IMG/VR virus record: IMGVR_UViG_3300000265_000028
Span: 1 to 22,232 of that record
Strand: one strand, 5' to 3'
Length of the DNA stretch: 22,232 nucleotides
Origin: a virus
Shown: piece by piece, positions 1-10,700 of the stretch
Layout of the letters: each line of letters begins with the position of its first letter
How positions within the stretch are numbered: position 1 is the first letter of the stretch
Position numbers and translations under genes: made by a program
Notes under the pieces: model-generated
What the model saw: the letters and a program-made list of their open reading frames with translations, nothing else
Database searches by the model: none
Told to the model about the DNA's origin: nothing

Positions 1-1793
1 TCCTAATCGACACGTTAGCATATAATTCATACGTTACTGCCTATAACACTAACATGGCAGTGAACGAATCGTTCATTGATAGTGCGACATTAAGAGAGAA
101 TGTCGTATCTTTAGCAAGAAATATTGGATATGTCCCCAGATCGAAGAAAGCAGCAACCGCAAGAATCACTTTTGGTGCATCTGTTAACGCTAGATCGGTT
201 GTATTGAAGAAAGGTGTTGTTGCACTGGGTGGTGCGAACAATGCAAACTACATTTTCTCGATTCCAGAGGACATTACAGCAACTCCGAACTCCTCAGGAC
301 TCGTAACATTTAACAATATTGAGATTTTAGAAGGAAATTTACTGAAAAAGACGTTTTTGGTGAATGATTCCCAACCTGATGCAAAATATATCCTACCAAA
401 TAGTAATATTGACACATCTACCATCCGTGTTCGGACGATTGGAACTGCAATAGAGGAATATACACCATATACAAACATTTTTAACGTCGATGCTGAGACT
501 CGTTTGTATCTTGTGCAGGAAATTGCGGATGAAAAATACCAAATTCTCTTTGGAGACAATATTTTAGGTAAAAGACCTCCCAATGGAAGCACAATTGAGG
601 TTACCTATATTGAAACAACTGGTGAGGCAGCAAATGGCGCAAGCAATTTCACATTCTCTGGTCAATTAGTTGCAAAAAGTGAAGGAAAAGACAGAAATGT
701 AACAAATAACATCTCCGCCATAACGACCCTACAAGCAGCAGAACAGGGTGATGAGATAGAAAGTATTGATACCATTAAATACCTTGCTCCTAGGGTCTAT
801 GCATCACAGTACAGAGCGGTCACTGCTAATGATTACTCTAGTCTGATACCTTTTCTGTATCCTAATGTTGAATCTGTCTCTGCATACGGTGGTGAAGAAC
901 TGGATCCTCCAGAATACGGTAAAGTTTTTATCACAATCAAACCTAAAAATGGTGATTTCCTTTCTGATGTGGCAAAGAACACAATTAAGAACAAATTAAA
1001 GGAATACACTATTGCTGGTATCAGACAAGAGTTCATAGATCTTAAATATCTGTATGTGGAGTACGATAGTACTGTCTCATATGACCCAGGAACTGTTACA
1101 AGCACTGAAGACTTGTACAGTAGAGTCACAAATGCAATTGTAAGTTATTCTAAGTCAACTGATATCAATTCTTTCGGTGGAAGACTGAAGTATAGTAAAC
1201 TCCTTCGTCAAATTGATAATGTTGATACTGGAATTACTTCAAACATCACTAATCTTGTGATGAGAAGGAATTTGGTTCCTGCATATGACCAACTTGCAAA
1301 TTATGAACTCTGTTATGCAAACAAATTCCATGCTGAGGTGGAAGGTTTCAATATTAGGTCATCTGGATTTAGAATTTCTGGTATTGACGGAACTCTTTTC
1401 CTGACTGATGTCCCTGATACCAGTATTACTATTCCAGGAAGACCTGCTCAGGTTGCACCAACGACTGGATCAATGTCAGTCATCAAATTTAATGAAAGTA
1501 ATGAGATTATTACTGTTATTGAAGATGCAGGATCTGTTGATTACGTAAAAGGTGAGATTATCCTCTTTCCAATCAATATTTCATCGACTTCACTACCAAA
1601 TCGAATTGAAATTGGAGTCACACCCGAATCAAATGATATTGTCGCAAAAGAGAACCTTTATATCATCCTAGATACTACAGGAAAAAGTGTTTTAACACTT
1701 AAAGAAGATTTAGTTACTTCTGGGTCAAGTAGATCTGGTACAAACTACGTTCCTCCTTCAAGTTACACTAGCAGCACGAAATTTACTCGATAA
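1..1793 (+). CDS. 6: Baseplate wedge subunit gp6 (Baseplate_J-like), 5'-truncated by the window edge
   Basis: This is the T4 gp6-type wedge protein, which in T4 dimerises to form the continuous ring of the baseplate inner wedge around the hub. The frame is open back to base 3, encoding LIDTLAYNSYVTAYNTN directly before the first ATG at 54. That ATG is therefore internal and the true start is outside the window. About 596 residues are visible against 660 for T4 gp6, so only a short N-terminal piece is probably missing. Supporting motifs are the helical ALAYNSY...NESFIDSATLRENVVSLARN segment followed by GYVPRS, the ILFGDNILGKRPPNG / TGEAANG segment near 543-640 that is typical of Baseplate_J proteins, and a C-terminal region with APRVYASQYRAVTANDYSSL near 785-845. 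The gene ends with TAA three bases before the next start, suggesting translational coupling with the gp7-like gene. No frameshift is seen. Confidence 0.92.
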   Translation, partial: LIDTLAYNSYVTAYNTNMAVNESFIDSATLRENVVSLARNIGYVPRSKKAATARITFGASVNARSVVLKKGVVALGGANNANYIFSIPEDITATPNSSGLVTFNNIEILEGNLLKKTFLVNDSQPDAKYILPNSNIDTSTIRVRTIGTAIEEYTPYTNIFNVDAETRLYLVQEIADEKYQILFGDNILGKRPPNGSTIEVTYIETTGEAANGASNFTFSGQLVAKSEGKDRNVTNNISAITTLQAAEQGDEIESIDTIKYLAPRVYASQYRAVTANDYSSLIPFLYPNVESVSAYGGEELDPPEYGKVFITIKPKNGDFLSDVAKNTIKNKLKEYTIAGIRQEFIDLKYLYVEYDSTVSYDPGTVTSTEDLYSRVTNAIVSYSKSTDINSFGGRLKYSKLLRQIDNVDTGITSNITNLVMRRNLVPAYDQLANYELCYANKFHAEVEGFNIRSSGFRISGIDGTLFLTDVPDTSITIPGRPAQVAPTTGSMSVIKFNESNEIITVIEDAGSVDYVKGEIILFPINISSTSLPNRIEIGVTPESNDIVAKENLYIILDTTGKSVLTLKEDLVTSGSSRSGTNYVPPSSYTSSTKFTR

Positions 1794-1796
1794 GAA

Positions 1797-4700
1797 ATGT
1801 CAGATAGTAAAGTAAAAATCTCCAATATTCTGGAAAGTCAACTTCCAGAATTCATTTTAGATGACAATCCGCTCTTCAAAGACTTTTTAGAGCAATACTA
1901 TCTGTCTCAGGAAAGTGAGTACGGAACAGTAAGTCTTGGCGAAAATATTGCAGATTTAAAGAATATTGATAGTTTTGTAAATCTTAAATTTACACAAACT
2001 ACACCAAAACTGACTAAATTCATTTCAAATGATGCTGACATCATTGAGGTTACTAATCATTTAGGATTTTTACCAAAAAATGGAATTGTAAAGATCAATA
2101 ATGAGATTTTTACGTATACTGGTAAAACTTCGTATGCTCAGAAGGTAATTCAATTTGATCCGGTTGCTAATACCCTCAAACTGTCATCTACTGTTGGTTT
2201 AGATTCGTTCAGAGCACAGACTATCATTTTTGATACGTCATTTTCAAGTGTTGTTGCTGGAAGAACGTATTATGTCACTGAAGTTATAGATTCCAGCACT
2301 ATTACAATTTCTGATAACGAAGAGGCACTTGATGATGTACTTATTCTAGAAGATACAAACCCATTAGGTACAACTCTTCCCACTATTACTAGTTTTGCCT
2401 TTACTGGATGTATCAGAGGGTTTTCTGGTATCGATGATGTCAGTAGTGGTGAGTTTTTAAACTTTAATGTTAGTAAGTCGGAGTTTCACGATGAGGGAAC
2501 ACCTCTTACTAATCTTGGTTTAGTATTCTTAGCAGAATTTTTTAGGAAGTATAAAAAGTTATTCTTACCAGGGATTGAGGACAGACAGTTCCAAAGCGTC
2601 AATATTGATAACATTCTTTCAAGGGCAAGAGACTTTTACAGTTCAAAGGGAACTGACACTTCATTAAAAATTCTCTTCAGTGTTCTTTTTGGAAAGTTTA
2701 TTGAGGTCATAAAACCATTTGATAATACAATTCAGGCATCGGCTGCTAACTTTTCGGTTTCAGATGTTATCGTTGTCGAAACTATCAGTGGAGACTCAAC
2801 TAAACTAGGAGAAACGACGATACTACAAGGATCAACCGATACTCCAACTGCAAAGGGTGTTGTATCAAGAGTTGAACCTGTACTCTTGAATGGAAAGTAT
2901 TATTACAAGTTATTCTTCCCCAAAGGTGCGATTGAAAATACATTCAATACTAGTAAGAAAACTAAAGTCATAGGTCTTGGTGCTTCAACTTCAACTCTGA
3001 CTGTAGACTCCACTATTGGGTTTCCACAAAATGGTTCATTCCTCCATCCTGATAATGATGGTCTAACAGAGGTCACATATACCAGCAAGAGTGCTAACCA
3101 GTTCTTTGGATGTGTAGGACTGTCCACTACATTTTCAGAGAATGACCCTATCACTGATGGAAATTATGTTTTTGGTTATGAAGACAATGATATTAATAAA
3201 TTGGTTACGATGCGAGTTGTCGGCACCATTGTGGGAGTTGCAGATAACAAACGTAATACAAGTCAGTTCAGAAAAGGAGATATACTGTATGTAAAACATC
3301 TTGGAGAGAAAGTAGATGAATCAGACGTAAGATTTAATAGATGGTTCTACAATAATGTAGTGATCACACATGTTCAGAAAATTATCGGAACATCTTCCAT
3401 CGAAACTGTAGTTGATCACCATTTACATCTTGGAGATAAAGTAGATATTCTACTGAAGAATGATCGTACTGTTAAAGAAGCAAATTGCACAGTTAGCTCT
3501 ATAATCAACAGAAAGCAATTTTCAGTTACTGGAAATAGTCTTCCATTTGATGTTAATACCGCATACCTTGTTAAGAAAAAACTTGACTTTGCAAGTACAA
3601 ATTTCAGTAAGGAAGGTGTTTTAGCAAATATTCAGAATACCTTTGTTGATACAGAAAAGAACGCATACGTTGCATTTTCGGGACTTCCTGGTTACGACAA
3701 CGTAACAGTTACTGACAGATCTAAGACATTTGGTGGTGGTGATATAAACACACTTAATGATGTGATCACTATCAATAACCACAACTTTAAAAATGGTGAA
3801 CAGTTATATTATCAACCAATTTCTGGAACTTCCGGTATTTCAACAGGAACATACTTTGCTTCTATAATTGATACTAATAACATAAAATTATCATTTAGTC
3901 GTTCGTCTGTTGCTGATCAAATTTATGTTGATATTGATGAGATTGGATCAACTAGTCAGCACAAATTGACTCCATCTTCCATATTTGAAAAGAATATAGT
4001 CAATCAGAACAATTTCAAAAGAATCAATAGAATACCAAAACAAGCACTTGATCATAGTGATATTGTTGGACCAATTGGTGTTTCTCTGAATGGTGTTGAA
4101 TTCCAATCGCCAATTTCAACTGATTCAATCTTTTTTGGTCAAATAGACAAAATTAATATTTTGAATTCTGGAACTGGTTATGATATTGTAAATGCACCAG
4201 AGATTGGAGTTGGAGATACTGCTGGAAGTAGTGGTGCTCTTCTTATAGGTCATTTTAAAGGAAAAGTTGAAGATGTTATTCTTACTTCTCCTGGTTTCAA
4301 TTACAAAGATACTCCTATTGTAAAAATTACCGGAGGAAACGGAACAGAGGCACTTGCTGAAGCAAGAATGAGAGGATTGACTTATACTGTCACTTTTGTT
4401 GATAATGCACGAACTCAGCAATCTGACATAATCAACATACCAGGACATAGATTCTCAGATGGAGAAGAGGTTATATATTCTAGTTCAGGAACTCCCATTG
4501 GTGCTGGTAGTACTTCTGTTGGATTTACTACAACCAGACTGACATCTGGTGCAGTATATTTTATTGCGAAGGTTGATGATGATCATGTTTCACTTTCTGT
4601 TACAAAGGAAAAAGCATTATCTAAAACTGTAATTAATATGAATGCCTTTGGAAATGGCACTCATAAATTTACATCAAGAGTAAATAGAAAGATTATTGAT

Positions 4701-7700
4701 AAAATCAATATTACAAAATCTACTGATGATTTCTCAAACAAGAGAGTGGTTGTAGACGCCGTAGCATGGCCACCAGCAAATCAAAAGGATTTGTATAGTT
4801 CTTTTGTTGGTGTTAATGTTGAATCTAATTACATCTATGCAAGGAATCATTCATTCAAAACTGGTGACAATGTAGAGTATTCATTCGATGGTACTAATAT
4901 TGGTGGACTATCTGCAGCAGCAAATTATAAGGTAACTGTCCTAGATGAGAATAGATTCCTTCTGAGCGAGGCAGGAACAGCAACCACTATCAGTAGTGTA
5001 AATTTTGATAGAAAGTCATATGTAGACCTTACCAGTGTGGGTGTAGGTACTCATACATTCAAATATCCAGCAATTGCTATTACAATTGATGGTATTGTTT
5101 CTACTGGAGATACTAGCGTCACTCCTTCGTATTATAATGCTATTGGTATTCCTGTAGTTCGAGGAAGTCTTGATAATGTATTCATCAGGAATGGTGGTAT
5201 TGGATATGGCGTACCCGATGTAATTAACTATCAGAGATCTATCGATGTTGAGGTTCAGACAGGAAAAGAAGCAGATATTAGATCTATTGTTGTTGGCGGA
5301 AAGTTAACTTCAGCATATATCGCAAATTCAGGTTCAAGTTATACTTCTCCCCCAACAATCAATGTTATTGGTTCAGGTAGGTTGGCAGAACTTAATCCTA
5401 CTATTGTAGACGGTGCTATCACAGCAGTTGATATTGTTAATTCTGGTATTGGATATGATGAAAATACAACTATCGAAGTGATTCCATCTGGTATTGATGT
5501 AAAGTTAAATGCAGAAATTCATGAGTGGAAATTTAATAATGTCGAAAGATATAAAGAAGCACTTCAACTTGATAACTCCTCAATACCTAAAAAGGATAGA
5601 CTCAATAGGGAATTAGTTCAGATTAGTTCTGGAACTAGTTTAAAGGAATCTAAGGTAGTTGGTTTTTATCCTGGAGCATTTTATCGTCAATTATTAGAAG
5701 ATAACGTTGATTCCAATGGAGATGAAATTACTACAGGTTTTTCACATTCCCCAATAATTGGATGGGCGTATGATGGTAATCCAATCTATGGTCCATATGG
5801 TCATGCAATTCCACTCTTTAAAGAGGGTCAAAGCACTGGTGGAAACAAGAAAATCTTCTCAAGTTATGAAATTGATGTAGAATCTTCTGGCACACTCAGA
5901 CCATCTGGATTTGTTAATGGATCTTTCACACAAGACTATCTCTATAAAGCAAGTGGAGATCTTGACGAGTATAATGGAAGATTCTGCAAAACTCCAGAAT
6001 TCCCCGAAGGAACATATGCATATTTCTCCACTATAGACTTTGGTGGCAATCTTGCATATCCATATATCACAAAGTCACATTATAATCAAACTGATTCCTT
6101 CAACTATAACACTTTGAACGATCAAAGTGATTCGACTCTGAATAACGGTTCGTATAAGAGAAATGTAACTTATCTTGGGTTAAAGGATTTACATAGAGAA
6201 TATACATTCTTACAAGATCCTATTTCGTCTAAGGTACAAGTCAAGGTAGATGCGACTAAATCTTCTAGAATAAATTCCGTCAATGTAATTGATTCTGGTA
6301 TTAATTATAAAGTTGGAGAACAAATCAATTTCAATGAACCATCAATCGATGTAGAGATTGAGCAAGTTATAGGACAAAATATTGTTTCTATCGGAACTAG
6401 TGATACTGTACTAAAAAATACTATTTTTAGCGTGATAGGTAATGTGGTGACTGGTGTTACTACATTTCCACATGGTTTCAGTGATGGTGATATTATTGAA
6501 ATTTCTGGAATTGGTTCTGCAACCTATAAAAACATTGAAGGTTTTAGAACAATTGGAGTAGGCACAGTATTAACCAACATGAAAGTTGCTGTTGGTGGTA
6601 CTGCAGTAACAGGCATTAGCACTGTAATTTCACTACGTGCTTCTACATTCACAGAAAGATTTGTAGAAGATGATATTATCAAGGTTGGTGGTGAGTTAAT
6701 GAAAATTGTTGGCGTTGATACCGTCAATGACAGATATAGAATTACAAGAATCGTCAATGATAGTTCTGCCAGTTCCCACTCTGTGGGAGATTTGGTAGTT
6801 AAGCAACCTGTGACGTTTAATTTCCTTCTTGATAAGAAGTTAGAAAATAAGAATTTAAGTCTCCCATACAAGCAAAACTTTGAAGTTTCTGCTGTTGGTA
6901 TAGGTTCTACTTATACTTCAATTGTTGTTGGAGTTGCTGGAAGTTCAAATATCGTAGTTTCAATCCCAGAACGTGCAATCTATCTGAAAGACCATCAGTT
7001 TAAAACTGGTGATCAATTGAGTCTCGTTTCTGTTGGAGGCACACTTCGTGCTTCTACAACTGCTGCACTCTCTCCTAACTTTGATATTTCCACAACTGAT
7101 CTTTTTGCAGTCAAGATAGGAACCGATTTTGTTGGAATTGCAACATCTAAAGCATTCGTTGGTATCAACTCCACTCTTTTCTTTGTCGCTGCTTCCACAG
7201 GAAAGAGTCACACATTAGCACAAGTAAAGGATAATCTTACCGGTATTGCTAAGAAGGTATCTGCTAGAGTCGAAACCAGTCTGGCACATGGAGTGCAAAA
7301 AGGAGATGACGTTAGATTACACATAACTCCTAATGAGGTCCAACAGTTTGTATTCAAATACAATCCAACTTTGAAAAAACTGGTTGTTGACCCCAAGACC
7401 TTTGCTCCTTCTGGCATCACAACTGTAACTACATCAGACATTACACTCGTAAATCATAAATTACAGACCGGTGATGTTGTTGCTTATGTAAATGCTGTTG
7501 GTGTTGCAACACCTCTTCAGAACAATAGAGAGTATCATGTTGTTAAGATAGACGATGATACGTTTAGACTTGCAGAAACAAACTTTGATGCAAGAGCATT
7601 CCCCTACCAAAACATTACTATAACTGAACAAGGACACGGAAATCATGAAGTTTCAAAGGTAAATCCAAAGTTAGACGTTATAAATGGTGGAAGATTTGCA

Positions 7701-10700
7701 ATGAATACTGGAGATACAAGTCTCTCAGGATTTGATATCAATTTCTATAACGATAGAGAGTTCCAATCTAGATACGAATCCACTCTTATTACTAGAGATG
7801 GAATAATTGGTGATGGCAGTCCTACCACACAAATTATAGTTGATATTAACAAAAATCTTTCATCTAATTTCTATTACAGACTTGAGGGGGATGATACCAA
7901 CTATACAGATACATATCCAACATCTGCAAATGAGACTGTAAGAAATTATTCTAATATTCGTATAGTAGATTCCAAGTTCAATCAGAACTATAAAGTTGCA
8001 TCAATTGGAGTAGGCACTGATTACTCCTTTGGATTTACTTTGGTTGGTGCTGCTGAGACAAACTCGTATACTCGTGCAGGATACAGTACTGGATTCTATT
8101 CTACTAACTCTCCAACTGCAATTGGTGGAATTCATTCGACCAAAATTGTAAATCCCGGTATTAATATCAAGGATTTCCCAGCAATTACATCCATAGGAAC
8201 TACCACAGGTATTTCTGCAGAACTAGAGTTAACTAACACAGAAATTGGTGAAATTATAGATGGGATGGTTTCGTATCCTGGTATTGAATTTTCAGAAGAT
8301 AATACCATCAAACCAAAAGCGGATAGTTCTCTTGTCCTAAGACTTAGCAATACCAAAACACTGAACGGAGTTGGTATTGTTACTTCTGGAAATGATTATA
8401 ATGTTCCACCAAAAGTAATTGCAATTGGAAATGATAGTATCATTACAAAAACAACACTCGTAGGTGGTTCCGTTTCAGAAGTTGAAGTTATTTCTACTGA
8501 TAGTAATCTGGAAGAAAATCTTGAAATTATTGCATCTGATAACTCAAATGGAGTTGGAGTTGTTGGTGCTAATTCGTCCAACCTTGTAAATGAACTTTTA
8601 CTTAGAGCACCAAACATTGGATTTGGAGTCACCAATCCCTTCCCATTTGAAATTGGAGATCAAATTTTTGTAGAAAATGTTCAGATCACTAATGGTCCTC
8701 TTGCAGATGGTTATAATTCAAGTGATTACGATTATAGGTACTTTACAGTATCTGCTCGCAATACTGCATCTGGAACTGAAAGTATCAGTTATTCAATTGC
8801 TGGTATAGGTTTTACTGGTGGAGATTATAATATTTCTCAGAATGCACAATTTGGTAGAATTGTAAAGGTAAGCGATCTAGCAACATTTGTTCCACAATTC
8901 CAATCTATAAGATTTGCAGAAGGTGAAAAAGTTGTTGACATTAATGATTCAAATACATTTGGTGTTGTAGCAAAGAATGGTTGGGATGAAGAATCGGGTA
9001 TACTAAGACTGGATGAAGTTATTGGTAAATTTACTGAATCATCAGTTATTCGTGGTGTTGTGGGTAACTTTAAGGCAACTGTTTCAGAAGTAAATGAATC
9101 TGATTTAGATTTAAATGTAGGAAGTGTTTCATCTGATAATGGAATATGGACGGATGACGTTGGTAAATTGAATGATAGTCTCCAAAGACTTCATGATAAT
9201 GACTATTATCAAAGATTCTCTTACAGTATTCGTGGTGAAATTGAATTAGATAAGTGGAAAGAGACAGTTGATAGTCTAGACCACACTGCTGGTTACAAGA
9301 ATTTCTCAGATTTGCAGATTATTACATTACCAGAAAGGGGAGCAAGGGCAAAACAACCCGAGCAAGAACTTAACCTCAAGGTTGAACTTAATAGTAAGTC
9401 ATCAGTGCATACAAGATTAAGTTATGATCTTGCATCTGAAGATACAGATTCTACAGGTCTTTCAAAAATCATCAAATTTGATTCTAAGATAATCACAGAT
9501 TATAACGAATCTATAACCAATAAAGTTTTGATGATTGACGATATCAGTCCTCAGTTTAATGGTGTTGGAAACTCTGCTGGTCAACTTGTTGGTCTGAGTA
9601 CTTTTGCCATATTTAATGATGGTAATTCATTACTCCACCATTCGGTCAATCCTACAACTGGTATCGGTGCTAGTACAATTACAATTACAGAGCACAATTT
9701 TAACACTGGTGAGGAACTTGTATACGATCCGACAAATGCCGGTATCAATACTGGATCTTCTCTGAGTATTACATCTCTTAATGTTCCTGGTATTGGTGTT
9801 ACTACTCTCCTTCCTCAGAGAGTATTTGCAATCAGAATCAATAAGAATGAATTTAAAGTTGCTGTTGCAGCAACAGAAGCATCTAATGGAAATCATGTAA
9901 CATTTACCAATACTGCTGGAATTGGTCTTACTCAATCCTTCTCAACAGAGGGTGATCTTGCAACTACTAGAAGTATAATCACGATTGATAATGTCGTTCA
10001 AAGTCCTATTGCAGTAAAACCAGTAGGAGTTGCTATCACTACGACAGAGGCAGTTGGAATTGGTTCAACTCAAATTACAGTCAGTGATGTATCAAAGATT
10101 GCAGGTAAGTCTTTACTTCGATTTGGAACTGGTGAAATCGTCAAAGTGGATCTGGTTGGAGCAGGTAATGTCCTCAATGTTCAACGTGGAACAATGGGCA
10201 CTACTGCTGCAGCATATGCCGTTGGAACAGCTAGTAGCGTGGTCTCAGGCGATTATAGACTCAAGCAGGGTACACTTTATTTAAATGACGCACCATACGG
10301 ACCTACAGGCATTGGATCGTTAACAACCCGGTCCTCTTTCTCAGGTAGAATATTCTATAAATTAACATACAATCAAAATTACATTTTTGATGACATCTCA
10401 GACTCATTCGATGGTACTAGCGATCAGTTCTCTATCATTAGTAGTGGTGTTGCGGTAACTGGTATCACTACCAGTCATGGTGCAGTTCTGATCAACAATA
10501 TCTTCCAAAAACCATTCCTGTCACCAATTGGTTCTGTCTTAGTTGCTAATTATGAGATAGAGAAAACTGTTAGCGGAGAAGATATTAATTTCACCGGAAC
10601 TGCAGTAGTTGGAGATCTTCCTCAGGGAGGCATAATCAACGAGTTTACAGTTGGAGTTGGTAGTGGTTATCAGTTCCCAACTCGTGCTATTGGTGCTGCA

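Larger units (their letters stand above)
3759..9942 (+). repeat. Seven dispersed H-x-F-x-T/D-G-D/E beta modules in the giant protein
   Basis: A protein-level repeat of ~70-90 residues recurs at about 3759-3972, 4425-4674, 4821-5067, 6441-6566 (short), 6966-7215, 7437-7659 and 9669-9942. Each copy opens with a strand, then NHNFKNGEQLYY, GHRFSDGEEVIY, NHSFKTGDNVEY, PHGFSDGDIIEI, DHQFKTGDQLSL, NHKLQTGDVVAY or EHNFNTGEELVY. Most then continue to a Y/F-x-V/A-x-x-x-D-x-N-x-(F/I)-x-L/V core and end in a G-x-H-x-F/L-type strand. The copies have diverged at the DNA level, so this is an old protein-module expansion and not a recent DNA duplication. Similar modules occur in phage tail proteins generally. 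Confidence 0.8.

Noticed and set aside
248-592. Antisense open frame within gp6 (114 residues), and similar minus-strand frames throughout
   Set aside because: They lie wholly inside strong + strand structural genes, are Ser/Ile/Asn-rich in the way expected of reversed coding sequence, and lack a promoter or ribosome-site context.
7679-7686. TATAAATG in the giant gene
   Set aside because: It is one base off the late-promoter octamer and deep inside a coding region with no downstream gene start. Chance matches are expected in AT-rich DNA.
10030-10284. Plus-strand out-of-frame ORF of 84 residues inside the giant gene
   Set aside because: It is fully contained in the gp7-like frame and is rich in Leu, Gln and Ser, typical of a shifted frame. 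No start signal precedes it.
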